NCBI GenBank assembly: GCA_024036415.1
Contig: JAMWET010003070.1
Span: forward strand, 279,501 to 343,500
DNA: 64,000 nucleotides
Direction: 5' to 3'
Source of the DNA: Prochilodus magdalenae
Lineage: Eukaryota; Chordata; Actinopteri; Characiformes; Prochilodontidae
Within the stretch, counting starts at the first letter, position 1. Each line of letters starts with the position of its first letter. The translations under genes and the position numbers were made by a program. Under the pieces are notes generated by a model. The model had not been told where the DNA came from. It did not search any database and saw only the letters and a program-made list of their open reading frames with translations. Of this stretch, positions 35,663 to 47,232 are shown one piece after another.

Positions 35663-35870
35663 GATTGATGGTTGGATAACACATCTACCTGCCAGCAAGC
35701 CACCACCACATTGGGGAGACTGGGGTTCGAATCCCGGTCCGAGTGACTATGCTGTGCTACACCAATAAGAGTCCTTGCGCAAGACTCCTAACACTACACT
35801 GGCCTACCTGTAATATGATTAACCTGTACGTCACTCTGGATAAGAGCGTCAGCTAAATGTTGTAAATGTA
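35663..35870 (+). mobile_element. V-SINE-like element with tRNA-derived head
   Basis: The head ends in GGTTCGAATCC (35725-35735), a perfect pol III B-box/T-loop motif, preceded by a degenerate A-box-like TGGTTGGATAAC. The tail is GTCACTCTGGATAAGAGCGT, CAGCTAAATGTTGTAAATGT, typical of fish V-SINEs that borrow a LINE end. Length is about 208 bp. It is on the same strand as the terminal exon. Confidence 0.8.
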
Positions 35871-36909
35871 AGATGCATAATAGTATGCCCATTTTTCACA
35901 ATGTCACGGTTTTGCACTGCAGTATCACAATTTGTCAAAGTACTGTTACACCGCTACCTATAAACACTGCCTGACATTTGGTTATGCCTGCTTGTTCCAA
36001 AGATGGGTGAGAGTTCTACAAACAAGTAATATCATAGCAGGTTTTCTCTTTTTCTCCCACCATCACCTCCACTCCTGTCTGGAAATACAAGTAGCTGCAA
36101 TAGTTGCTACACAAATACTCCTCTGAAATTACAGATACTGGATCAGCACCATGCGTTCAGTAAAAGAAGAGTGTTGTGACAGATGCAAGATGCATAAAGA
36201 GTTTTATGGTTTGAGCACTTGTGTTCAGTATGTTGTTCTTCTACATTGAAATTGAATTTTTATAGCGGTTTTACACTGTGAGAATTAAGAAGTGGAAAGC
36301 TATGACAGGGAGAGAAGGATAAAGGACAGCAGGACAAGATGAGAGTGAATGAAAGAGGTAGGGTGAGGGATGCTGGGAGAGATATGGATTGAGGTGAGTG
36401 AGGTTTCTGGTGATACTGGAACCAAAGTTTTTTGTGGCTCCTGCAGCACAGACTGGGCTCGCTCCAGCACAATCTGGCCCACTGTTCCAGGGTCTGGGGC
36501 GGGCGCCTGTGAGAGCCCGTCAATGAAGCCCAATGTCAATTGATGGTGCTGCCTTTGTGAAGTGCAAAGGGGGCTTTTTACAAGGGTGTACAGGGAGGGG
36601 TGTCACCCACCAGGATGATAAATGCTATGTGGAGATTGGAGGGGGTCGATCATTCGCAGACTGAAAAGAGCTTCTTTCATCGTTTCCCCCTCTCTCAGTG
36701 GGCAGAATGAATGGTGAGAGCAGGATGAAAGTTTAAACAGAGGGCTGTTTGCTCTAGACGGGGCGCAGGGGCTGTAATTCTTTGGCCTTCTTCAGAGCGC
36801 TGGAGGCCGCCGGGCCTGCCGGTGATTAGCTCTCTCCGTGGTGTTTGTTATCCTTCATGTCACCATGGACTTAAACGCCTTTCACCTCCCACCGGCCGCC
36901 CGGCTTGCA
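35871..36909. other. No recognised gene; GC-rich non-repetitive part
   Basis: 36720-36909 is markedly GC-richer and non-repetitive and is listed separately as a possible conserved block. The rest is ordinary intronic sequence. Confidence 0.35.
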
Positions 36910-36935
36910 AACGGGTCGCCCTCTGCCTTCGCTTT
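36740..36935. promoter_or_regulatory. Possible conserved noncoding (enhancer-like) block
   Basis: GC-rich and CpG-containing, with GGTGATTAGCTCTC and TTCATGTCACCATGGAC in a non-repetitive context, standing out from AT-rich surroundings. No conservation data. Confidence 0.22.
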
Positions 36936-37190
36936 ACCAGACACTCGCATATGAGTGGACCGACTCTCTGAATAACCGAAAGACCTGGAATCTTTACCAC
37001 AAAATCCTGGTCATGTACTCACCTCCAAACACTTGGACTTAAAGCGCCAATTTCATAGCTTCTTTACTGTGTCAGGTGAAGATGCCGTCACCGGCATTAT
37101 TTCACAAGCACGGGTCGCACCCTGGTGGTTTTTTTTTACCAGACACTCGCATACTAAAGTGGACCGTTCACTCTCTGAATAACCAAAAAG
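36910..37190 (+). repeat. ~200-bp direct duplication
   Basis: ACCAGACACTCGCATA at 36937 and again at 37138, each followed by AGTGGACCG and CTCTCTGAATAACC, and each preceded by GGGTCGC. The two occurrences lie about 201 bp apart with partial divergence between them, so this is an old segmental or tandem duplication. Confidence 0.7.
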
Positions 37191-37431
37191 TGACACTGTT
37201 TGTTTATCTTCATGAACACCATAAATATAAATAAGTAAATAAATAAATATATACACACATATATTTTTATATTTTTATATATATGTGTGTGTGTGTGTAT
37301 ATACATATGTCTGTGGTTTAAAGTGACTCAGTGATAATGTCCATAGCCGTGACATATTAATAATAATAAATGTGTGTGTGTATGTGTATATATATATATA
37401 TATATACACACACACCCCCCGCCCTCTCTCG

Positions 37432-37433
<2 letters not shown>

Positions 37434-37525
<92 letters not shown>
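37434..37525 (+). repeat. (CT)n microsatellite, about 46 copies
   Basis: Uninterrupted CT run on the + strand, preceded by a short (TA)n(CA)n at 37387-37415. The Leu-Ser open frames here are artefacts. Confidence 0.97.
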
Positions 37526-37529
<4 letters not shown>

Positions 37530-39508
37530 GACTATCCTTGTCTAGTAAATGTGCATATCATAGAATTTCTACAGAACCCCTCTTATCTTTGTATATTGAT
37601 ATTCTGTATTTTGGTGTATATTTTGTATTTATTTAATATATCTATTTTATTTCTCTTTATTTAATATGCTTACTTGGTATGTATGTTATCTTGCTGTGCT
37701 GTAGAGTTTCAATCTGAGGCTCGCCACAAGCATTTCAATGCATAAATGTTGTGCAAATTATACATAAACTTGAAACTATGTTAAGAAACAAATGTCCTTA
37801 ATTTACTGTAGCAAATCATAAAATGACGGATGGATCATCAAACACTAAGTTTGAATACGGTATGTTGTCCTTTAAAATTTTAGTTCTGGAGCAGAAAGAT
37901 TTGGCCTGGGATTCTGCCCACTATCCATTTCCAAATTCCCTTGACCCCCAGATATGAACAAATTGTGCTGAAGCCATGGAACCATACAAATGAACCTTGA
38001 TACCTTTTGGTTATTCCCGACATAAAAGGCCTCTGCATCCTCCTAATAAGCCCAATGACTAGAGAGGCCAGATTAAAGCGCCAGTAAATATTGGTGAAGT
38101 TGAAAATGGTAACAGCTCAGAGGGACTTTAATGTGTATGCAGAGTTGGGTAATTTCATGTTGAACAGGTAAGCTCTGAGTTTCTGCTAAAATTAAACTAA
38201 CCTTAACAGCTGCAGTGGATATTGAACTGTAAATTATGTTTGGGCCAGTTGTTGCCAAGAGAAATTATGTAGACTATGTCTGTAAATCAATATGCCTAAT
38301 GAAAAAACTACTAGGGGCACTTCCACCATTCTAAATGTTATATTAGATCAAATGAATAAGCTATAGTTTATTAAAACATTATCAGTTAATGCAAAAAAAA
38401 ATCTCTTTTCCTACTAGATATGAAACAGGTTAAGGTTGTACACATGATGTAAAAAATATTATGTGAACCGCAGCAAGTGGCCTTTAATATATTGTTGTTA
38501 GCGTGTGAGTAGCAATCTAACTTGAGCTGCTATTCCATTTATTACTGAGCCGTCATCTTTTGTGATAACAGCACCGGTGGGTTCTGCCTTCGCACCGCAG
38601 TCTCCATTTCCCACCATTCTGAACTTTTGACTACCTGTTTCCTATTTCCTTCCCTATTTGATTTATCCTGCATGTTGTGAATGTAGCAGCTCTTGGAGTA
38701 GAGCTGCTACATTAAGGCTGACCTACAAGTAGCTACCATTCTTCACTTTCTTGACACTGATCGGAATGAAACTGGTCTTACATCAGCATACATGAGCAGC
38801 TTCCTCTAACAACATGTCACATTGACTCACACTGATTCCATTATCAGTGTGGAGGATATGGGGAATATGTCTTCTGCTTTGTCTCCACAATTAGATTAGA
38901 TCAGATTAGAGTGCTATTGTGGGAAACGCTGGTTCAGACTATAAAAAGGAACCTGACCTGGGAGTATCTTTTACCAAAAATGGGGCTATATCCACACTGA
39001 TAAGCCAAATGAGCTGCTTATGTCATATACTAATGTCACACACAGGATTGCACATGTAGGCCAGCCACAGATTTTTGTGCCTGATTTGTACTTAATGATC
39101 TATATGGCACCTTACATTGTTTTATTGGAATATTGAGTTTTCCTCCTTTAGAAGAACAGATAGGTTACACACATTAAACCTGGTGCTTCAGTGGGTAAGA
39201 TTTAGGAGTATAAGGAGTATAATTACATGTAACTACAATTTGTGTTGTTTTCTTTAGTTTAATAGGAGCCATTCATACCTACATAGGAGCAGCTCGTCTT
39301 CCAACAGAGGCTGTGACTTTCATGTTTCTATAGTAGTCCAGGACAGACAAACCGCACTCTGACTGTAGAGTGTCATATTTTACATTTGTATGTTTGTATA
39401 CATTTGGTAGTTTAAATTTGGTCCTTGTCCTAACATAGCGCATATTAATTAGCTATGAATTAGCTCTGTGCATAAAACTCCAGGTAGGATATTTTGATAA
39501 CTGAACCT
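37526..39508. other. No recognised gene
   Basis: About 2 kb. 37690-37775 (CATTTCAATGCATAAATG...AAACTTGAAAC) looks like the tail of an old retroelement. 38885-38905 has an ATTAGATTAGATCAGATTAG run. No coding sequence supported. Confidence 0.35.
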
Positions 39509-39620
39509 GTTTCACCAGGTACATTTTGGTGTAGCTGGTGCACATTTTCCCGTTTCACCAGTTACATTTTGGTGCAGCTGGTGCACATTTTCCTGTTTCA
39601 CCAGGTATATTTTGGTGCTG
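39509..39620 (+). repeat. 43-bp minisatellite, 2.6 copies
   Basis: GTTTCACCAG starts at 39509, 39552 and 39595, exactly 43 bp apart, each followed by TACATTTTGGTG or TATATTTTGGTG. The 70-codon frame (39494-39706) translates these repeats and is not a gene. Confidence 0.9.
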
Positions 39621-41329
39621 ACGTTCAACTTTTTATTTGCAAATGTCTTGTTCTAATATTCTCGTTCCATTTGTTCCAATGGGGCAGCAGTTATTATAAC
39701 ACCTAAGGTGCCTAAATGTAAGTGCTGCACCACTTAAAGGGATCTGGGTACTTCAAACAGAAGGCTTATCAGAATTTTTCTAGCATTAAAAGAATAATTA
39801 GAAGAAGATTTAGGTTTTGATGGTCTGAATCAGCTTTTCTAGGGGAAGTAGTGATTAGTAGAAGTGATTAGTAGTAGTGATTATTAAGTTCAGTCTAAAC
39901 TGAATTGAGATTAAAAATACAACATTTGAAACATTGAGTTAAGGATGTTAGCATACTAGGTAGAACTTTCTAAGTAGAAAGTGCCCATGCTTTGCACATA
40001 TACATTATTTTGAATTTTTGTAAGGTTGGGCAGGCTTAATCGAACTTTGTCAAAATCCCATTCAACTATTGTGAAATTAGTATTTTTATATGTGTGAAAA
40101 ACACACTGTTAAGAAATAAAGGAAAATATAAGGTGTTTTTTGTGGCATAATCCAAGATTTTAGGGATAAATATTTGGCTTCAGATGTTTTAAATCTTCTA
40201 GACTAACATAAGAGAGTGCACCATTTCTTAAGGTGGCATGACTGAGGTTTTCAGGATATGGCATAGGCCATGTATAATTCTTTGTATAACTGGGCTGTTA
40301 ACAGAATCCAGTGTGGAAGATGACCACACAAAAATGTTAAACTAGGGCTTTCTTTCAAGCTGGGGTTGTGATATGTTGTCACTACAGATGAGATACATGA
40401 TGGTATTTCGTCGTTTTTGTTACAAGATTTGTTAATAGGGTAAACTACTGAGTCTGGTAATCCTCAGTATTCTGACCAACTAGATGTTTCATTACAAGGA
40501 GATCTTAATTAGTTCTGTAAATTGGATTTATTGCATTACATAATGTAAAATACACAATGCCATTAAACTCCAACAATACAAACTGTTAAAGCCTAATGAG
40601 CACTCTCCTGGCACTGGAACTGAAGCCTGCTATCCTATGCGGGAGACATGTGACATAGCCAAGCAGGCAATTACCAAACAAGATGTTAAATTTGGCCACA
40701 GCTGAACTGTAATGCAAATTCAACTCAAAACAGTGCATGTTAGCATGCAGCACACATGTCGCTCAAGCTTTACTGTTTTTCTTTTAGTCGGCCCGGATAC
40801 TGAAGCTCGCTACGCCCCCCAGAAGAATTCAAAATATGAGTCCTACTAAGAACACTGCCTAACTACACTCAACCAAAAGCATTACCAACATTATTTAACT
40901 AAACTAAATTTTCAGTGCACAAGATATTTGCAGTTCTGATGTAATGAGCTGTTATTATTTCATTTCTTTCTAGTTAGTACAATAGTGTAGGGTGCTTTTG
41001 TAATGCTGTGTTATGCTATTTGTTTCAGGGTGAGGTTTGTTAAAATTGTTAAAATCCAGCAAAGAGACACTATTTTTTAAAAATGTATCCTCAGCTTTAG
41101 CAAGCATCACATTAAAGGCTGCAAATAAATCGAAGTTATTGCTGTTATTATTATCCTTTTACCACAATAAAAATAATTTAACTTTAATAATATATTTTAC
41201 ATGTTGGTATGTGGACAAAAACTTGATTGTTCCCTGTAACTGCCCTCAATAAGATGGATGGGATTTTTGTCAATGTTCTGTAACGCTTATCCAATCTTGC
41301 AACATTGCTACAAAAGAATGTTTTTGTGG

Positions 41330-41510
41330 GTGGAGCACAGATAGCTCATTTGATTAGCAGAATTATTGGAATGAGGCGCTTGTTTGTAATTGCGTCCGAT
41401 CATAAATCTAGCCTGTTATTTATCCGGCACCGCTTAAAAGAGATGAAGAATTTGTGAGAATTACTGAGATGACTTGAGGCGGGAAGGAGGGGGCATAAAT
41501 TTTGAAGTCA
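41330..41510. promoter_or_regulatory. Possible conserved noncoding (enhancer-like) block
   Basis: Non-repetitive, with TTTGATTAGCAGAATTATTG, GATCATAAATCTAGCC and ATAAATTTTGAAGTCATC, a density of homeodomain/HOX-type AT cores typical of developmental enhancers. Pattern-based only. Confidence 0.28.
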
Positions 41511-41734
41511 TCTAAATGCAAGCCCACAAACAGTACTGCAATTGGAGAAGCTCCGCCTTAGGGGAAATGTCAGTGCTCGTATGCGCTACATGTTTTTGTG
41601 TGGGTTTTTTGGGGGGGGGGGCTTGTGTATGCATATGTGTGTTTGAGAGAGCGATTCGGTTCTGAGTGTAGAAGAAGCGCAGCAGAAAATGACTGCTTTG
41701 GGGTGGATGCGGCCCACACTCACTGGTGAAGAGG

Positions 41735-41990
41735 CTGACCACAAAGCTGCAGAATGCCAAACAAATTACTATGCAATTAGGCCGTTCGGGGCAAGCAGGA
41801 CGCTCCCTCTCTCTCTCAGACGCTCGGGCCGGCTCGCTGCAGCCCGCCACAGATTAGGATGAATTGTTTGGCTACGACTGTCTGTCACCAGACTCCGCGC
41901 GGAATGTAGACTTCCACAAGAAAGCACTTGGAGATTTACAGCCGGAAACCAGCGCTGCACAGAGGAGTTTTTAATTACGCCTTCACTTAC
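41735..41990. promoter_or_regulatory. Possible conserved noncoding (enhancer-like) block
   Basis: Contains AACAAATTACTATGCAATTA (octamer/homeodomain-like), GATTAGGATGAATTG and TTTTTAATTACGCC in a GC-richer, non-repetitive context. Pattern-based only. Confidence 0.28.
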
Positions 41991-42034
41991 GAGTCTTCTC
42001 TGGCTTCTTTTAGTTGAGCAGAGTCTGTGTGTTA

Positions 42035-42073
<39 letters not shown>

Positions 42074-43763
42074 TCTTTCATTTTTCTTGTTTACACTGAC
42101 ATCTTAAAGTGACACCCAATGAAATCTGCTCCAGTGTTGCTTCATCTGTGTGTGTGTGTGTGTGTGTACGCGTATGAGTGTGTGTGTGCATACATGTGTG
42201 TGTGTGTGCTTCAGAGAGTCTGTGTGTGCACACTAGGGACTTCTAATTCCAGTGGCCATAGCAAAACTTGTTAGGTCAGACCTGGGCTGCACAGGGGCAC
42301 TGCAGTCTCTGCCCAGTAAGGATTTCAGAATGTTCAGTGTCTCAGCAAACACATATACTACAGGTGCATGCTGCATTTTTGTCTTGTTCTTGCATCCCTA
42401 GAATTAAGAAACTAAATGATGAGTCCTGCCCACTACTGCATCGTTACACCTTGTGCTACTAACAACACCAGCGGGGTTTCCTTGGTTGTCCTTTGCTTTC
42501 CCACAGTGCACTTTCCTATCCTACCATGCTGCATAAAAAAATAAATAAAAAAGCGAGCTTAGAATTAGAATGCACATTCTTGTTTGACGCTACAACAGTG
42601 TGTGATGCTTTATTCCACCTCATATCTAAAAGGTGGTTTGGGCTGTTATTTGATAATCCCAGGTGTACAGGTCTGAGATCCACCCTCCCTCTCAGTTTTG
42701 GACCAAATGATTTTAAACACATTGCTTTTCTTGTTTGAAAGCTAAATTCTTCCCCAGAGAACAGGTAATATGCAGTAGTTATATATTGGGGAAAACCACA
42801 GTGTAACTCTCCTTGTTGCTTTTTTATTAAAATACCTTGTTTTTTCTTCACATTTTCTTTAACTTATTCAAGTGAATTATGTTGCATCTCCTCAGACATA
42901 TCTCCTGAAAATGAATAACTGTATACTTGTGTATGCTGATACTTTTTCCCATTTCACTCAAGTACATTTTTGGCTTCATACTTCCATCTTTGATCGAGAC
43001 TGAGACAGTACGTCCATTGCCACCTCAGTGCATACTTTTTTCACTCTTGATTAAAATTTGTAGCATGGGTTTTTGAACCCATTCTGTCACAAACGCCATC
43101 TCGCTGTAGCTCTGAACACTGAACAACAACTTAGGACAGATTTAATAACACCCTGTACAGATACACGCCTGTGGCATGTATTTATGTACTAATTCCAAAG
43201 ACCCCTGCACATGTTTTTGTCTGTGATGCACCTTAATCATCTTAGGATGTTCTTTTTTTACTCAGTGAGACTCTGCAGAGATTTCCCACAGATCACTGTC
43301 ACCATTGCTGACATAATCCACCAGGTGAAAACAATGCAAAACACACACATGCGTGCTGAGCTGGTCTAGGTAAACACAGCCAAACTCTCAGAGGTTTCCT
43401 TATCAGACTCTATGGCAGACTACACATGCTGATGTAATCTGAGCCTACAGGACCTGAGATGACAGTCTAATGTGTGGTGAAATCAAGAGCGAGCTTCTAA
43501 ATAGTGTCGACTGGAAGTGAGCAGTAACATTATTAAACTCCCTGTGAGACAGGGGAAAGCGTGTGTGTGTGAGTAAATTTTCATCGTTTAGTTTTAGCGT
43601 TGCTGTGGAAACTCCTCAGCCATGCGTGTGTGGTCTGTCAGAATAACACAGTACCATCAATCTAAAGAAGAGGAACATTATTCTGTTGGCATTAGTTAAT
43701 ACTCCCTGCAGTGATTAATCTGTCTCTCACACTTTCCCACCACTACTGTACACCCGTCCTCTC

Positions 43764-43764
<1 letters not shown>

Positions 43765-43801
<37 letters not shown>

Positions 43802-43811
43802 TGTGTGTGTG

Positions 43812-43857
<46 letters not shown>
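43765..43857 (+). repeat. (GT)n(GA)n compound microsatellite
   Basis: GT run with two TATG-type interruptions, passing directly into an uninterrupted GA run. Immediately downstream is a short tandem CACCAGGTTTATGC duplication (43858-43887). Confidence 0.97.
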
Positions 43858-43858
<1 letters not shown>

Positions 43859-43924
43859 ACCAGGTTTATGCCACCAGGTTTATGCCACTCATTATGGGGA
43901 CGTTTCATTTTGTGGGGAGCTGGT

Positions 43925-45580
43925 TAGGGTAGGGTTACAGTTATAGTAAAGGTAAGATATGACTAACACTAACCCTAGTGTTATGATAAGAGTATGATTA
44001 GGGTAAAGGTTACATTAAGGTTAGGGTTATGATAAGGGTAAGATTATTGTTATGATAGGAGTAAGGTTGGGTAAAGGTTACATTAAGGTTAGGGTTATAA
44101 TATGGGTAAGATTTGTGTTATGATAGGAGTAAGGTTAGGGTAAAGGTTACATTAAGGTTAGGGTTATGGTAAGGGTAAGATTTGTGTTATGATAGGAGTA
44201 AGGTTAGGGTAAAGGTTACATTAAGGTTAGGGTTATGATAAGGGTAAGATTATTGTTATGATAGGAGTAAGGTTGGGTAAAGGTTACATTAAGGTTAGGG
44301 TTATAATATGGGTAAGATTATTGTTATGATAGGAGTAAGGTTGGGTAAAGGTTACATTAGGGTTAAGGTTATGGTAAGGGTAAGATTTCTGTTATGTTAA
44401 CAGTAAGGTTGGGTAAAGGTTACATTAAGGTTAGGGTTATAGTAAGGGTAAGATTCGTGTTATGATAAGAGTAAGGTTAGGGTAAAGGTTACATTAAGGT
44501 TAAGGTCATGGTAAGGGTAAGATTATTGTTATGATAGGAGTAAGGTTGGGTAAAGGTTACATTAAGGTTAGGGTTATAGTAAGGGTAAGATTTGTGTTAT
44601 GATAAGAGTAAGGTTAGGGTAAAGGTTACATTAAGGTTAGGGTTATAGTAAGGGTAAGATTCGTGTTATGATAAGAGTAACGTTAGGGTAAAGGTTACAT
44701 TAAGGTTAAGGTCATGGTAAGGGTAAGATTATTGTTATGATAGGAGTAAGGTTGGGTAAAGGTTACATTAAGGTTAAGGTTATGGTAAGGGTAAGATTTG
44801 TGTTATGATAGCAGTAAGGTTGGGTAAAGGTTACATTAAGGTTAGGGTTATGGTAAGGGTAAGATTTGTGTTATGATAGCAGTAAGGTTGGGTAAAGGTT
44901 ACATTAAGGTTAGGGTTATGGTAAGGGTAAGATTTGTGTTATGATAGCAGTAAGGTTGGGTAAAGGTTACATTAAGGTTAGGGTTATGGTAAGGGTAAGA
45001 TTTGTGTTATGATAGCAGTAAGGTTGGGTAAAGGTTACATTAAGGTTAGGGTTATGGTAAGGGTAAGATTTGTGTTATGATAGGAGTAAGGTTAGAGTAA
45101 AGGTTACATTAGGGTTAAGGTTATGGTAAGGGTAAGATTTCTGTTATGATAAGAGTAAGGTTGGGTAAAGGGTACATTAAGGTTAAGGTCATGGTAAGGG
45201 TAAGAATCGTATTATGATAGGAGTAAGGTTAGGGTAAAGGTTACATTAGGGTTAAGGTTATGGTAAGGGTAAGATTTGTGTTATGATAAGAGTAAGGTTG
45301 GGTAAAGGTTACATTAAGGTTAGGGTTATGATAAGGGTAAGATTATTGTTATGACAGGAGTAAGGTTGGGTAAAGGTTACATTAAGGTTAGGGTTATGAT
45401 AAGGGTAAGATTTGTGTTATGATAAGAGTAAGGTTAAGGTAAAGGTTACATTAAGGTTAGGGTTATGGTAAGGGTAAGATTTGTGTTATGATATGAGTAA
45501 GGTTAGGGTAAAGGTTACATTAAGGTTAGGGTTATGATAAGGGTAAGATTATTGTTATGATAGGAGTAAGGTTGGGTAAA
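43925..45580 (+). repeat. 68-bp G-rich minisatellite array with TTAGGG-like motifs, ~24 units
   Basis: The unit reads approximately AAGGTTAGGGTTATGGTAAG, GGTAAGATTTGTGTTATGAT, AGGAGTAAGGTTGGGTAAAG, GTTACATT. Units are 68 bp (GGTTGGG form) or 69 bp (GGTTAGGG form). The first is degenerate and the last is cut in GGTAAAG before unrelated sequence. Four consecutive units share the GATAGCAG variant at 44807, 44875, 44943 and 45011, exactly 68 bp apart. The + strand unit has only one or two C residues, so the array is strongly strand-asymmetric. Telomere-like GGTTAGGG recurs throughout. Confidence 0.95.
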
Positions 45581-45737
45581 GTAAAACATATTTAATAGAC
45601 AGTTACACGGCAACGTCAACTTTTAAATATGATAATGACGTTTGTCAATATGTAGTATGTCTACTCTCTGTTTCAGCTATGCCTCCAAAGTCCAGTCTTA
45701 GAAGTTAGTTACGCATTTTCTGCTCCTCACAATCTAC
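45581..45737. other. Spacer; no recognised feature
   Basis: Unique sequence between the minisatellite and a Tc1-type relic. Confidence 0.5.
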
Positions 45738-45935
45738 ATACTTCAACCACACTCTGTAATGTTAAAGTCTGGACTCTGTGGCGGTCGGCCCATTGTTCTG
45801 AGAACACCAGCAGTTTCTTTGTTTGATGTCCTATTCTCTACTGAAAGCTACATACTACACTGCTCACAGTGAAAGGATGGATGAATGTTTTTAGTTCTGA
45901 AGCAGGAGTGGAGCTTGATCTTCTCCTATGGAGTA
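45738..45935 (-). mobile_element. Tc1/mariner-like transposase relic
   Basis: Shares with 29820-30125 the run CCATTGTTCTGAGAACA, CAGCAGTTTCTTTGTTTGATG-like sequence, and TCTGAAGCAGGAGTGGAGCT. On the minus strand this corresponds to the decayed WPxxSPDLN region and upstream transposase sequence. Heavily deleted; no continuous frame. Confidence 0.5.
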
Positions 45936-46156
45936 AGATTACTGCCAAAAAATCTTGTGTGCATACTCATCCACACTCATACATAAGCATATTTGTTGTA
46001 CACAAAAGTCTGCTTTCATACATTCACGTATACACTGAATCATACATAAAACATTGTCATAATGGTGTGTGTATACAATTTGTAAACTTTATAAGTGTAA
46101 ATATTTACAAATACAGCCTGAATTATTACAAACAAGACCTCTTAGTTATGAATAAG
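45936..46156. other. No recognised feature
   Basis: AT-rich sequence included in a 109-codon + strand frame (45869-46198) that has no recognisable domain. Confidence 0.45.
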
Positions 46157-46848
46157 GATTGTAAAGTGAGAAATGTCAAGAATACGTCATTGAAGTGACA
46201 GGCAAAATGCATCAAGTAGAGGACCAATCGATTCAGCACAGCTCACATACATCTTCGCTGGTGTCCCATGTAGTAAAGCACAATTCTGGAAGCTCCTCTT
46301 TACTTTGAGTTTACTTTAGGAAAGAGTTAGGAAAAGCTAAACTTAAATGACTGCGTTCAACCAGCACCATGTATCAATCTTGTCCTCAAAGATTGTGATG
46401 ACAACATACTATATAAAGTCTGGAGACCTTAAAAAAGTTTAAGCATCTGAAATAGTGGAGTGGAGCTGCTGCTGACTCCATCAGTGGAGCTGCTGCTGAC
46501 TCCATCAGCCATCTTGTTGCCCGCCAGCAGTCGAAAGCGGAATGAGGGATAAAGAGTCATTATACTGAGAGTCAGCTCTACTGACTCCATGTTTTTTAAT
46601 CGTAGTTGACGACAAGGGACATTAAAACGGGGACGAGTGTAAAGCAAGAAAGAAATCAAGGATTACATCAATTCCAGCAGCAGGAGTAGAAAGTCAAGAG
46701 TCAGTTCCAGAAAACCCGGCTTTGTGCTTTACTATATGGGATGCCAAGAAGACACATGCACGCAGTGCCGAACCGATTGGTCCTCTACTTGTTGCATTTT
46801 GTCTGTCTCCAATAATGTATTTTTGACAGTCGTTTCTTACTGCACAGT
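46157..46848. mobile_element. MITE with >100-bp terminal inverted repeats (~690 bp)
   Basis: CAAGTAGAGGACCAATCG at 46213-46230 recurs as its exact complement CGATTGGTCCTCTACTTG at 46774-46791. Outward from it, TGTCAAGAATACGTCATTG...GACAGGCAAAATGCA on the left matches TGTCAAAAATACATTATTGG...GACAGACAAAATGCA read from the right end. Inward, CATGTAGTAAAGCACAA matches CATATAGTAAAGCACAA. No transposase. The interior holds a 24-bp perfect tandem duplication (46460 and 46484, GTGGAGCTGCTGCTGACTCC). It abuts the half palindromic MITE on its right. Confidence 0.8.
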
Positions 46849-47232
46849 TTGTGTTGGCCATCCGCTAGTCCCTTCATGCATGGTCACAGGACACTGTCCG
46901 TAGGATGCTGTTGGCAGTTGGTGGACTAATTTCAGTCTAGCAGTGACACTGAGGTATTTAAAAACTCACACTGCACTGCTGTGTCTGATACACTCACACC
47001 AGTACAACACACACCACCACCACATAAGTGTCACTGCAGTGGTGAATACCTGCTCTGTGGGGGTCCTGAGGGGGTATGGACTATTAAAGAACACAGTCAA
47101 AGGGAGCTAACCAAGTATGCAGAGAACCAGATAGACTACAGTCTAAAGTATAACTGTACATCTATATGGAAAGCAGTACTGATAAAGTGTACAATGAGTA
47201 CAGATACACATAGGTATTCCTTATGTGGCCCA
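46849..47232. mobile_element. Palindromic MITE, right-half copy
   Basis: Collinear with the right part of 33986-34777: GGTCACAGGACACTGTCC, TGTTGGCAGTTGGTGGAC, AGTCTAGCAGTGACACTGAG, GCTGTGTCTGATACACTCAC, CAGTACAACACACACC, GAATACCTGCTCTG, AGATAGACTACAGTC. The left half and a clean terminus are missing; the join to the neighbouring MITE is near 46849. Confidence 0.75.

Larger units (their letters stand above)
39621..43764. other. No recognised gene; possible conserved blocks and GT tracts
   Basis: About 4.1 kb. (GT)n-like tracts lie at 42032-42066 and 42148-42208. Two non-repetitive blocks at 41330-41510 and 41735-41990 are listed separately. A strong acceptor-like TTTTTCTTTTAG at 40775-40786 has no accompanying exon. 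No coding sequence supported. Confidence 0.35.

Noticed and set aside
35725..35735. Perfect tRNA B-box GGTTCGAATCC suggesting a tRNA gene
   Set aside because: No cloverleaf or matching acceptor stem is present; the motif belongs to the tRNA-derived head of a SINE.
40775..40860. Strong acceptor-like TTTTTCTTTTAG followed by GC-rich sequence
   Set aside because: No donor site and no sustained open frame follow within a usual exon length.
43925..45580. Interstitial telomere interpretation of the TTAGGG-containing array
   Set aside because: The period is 68 bp and most of the unit is not TTAGGG, so it is a minisatellite with telomere-like motifs, not a relic telomere tract.
43925..45580. CRISPR-like array
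   Set aside because: The units are contiguous and similar along their whole length, with no unique spacers, in an animal-type genome.
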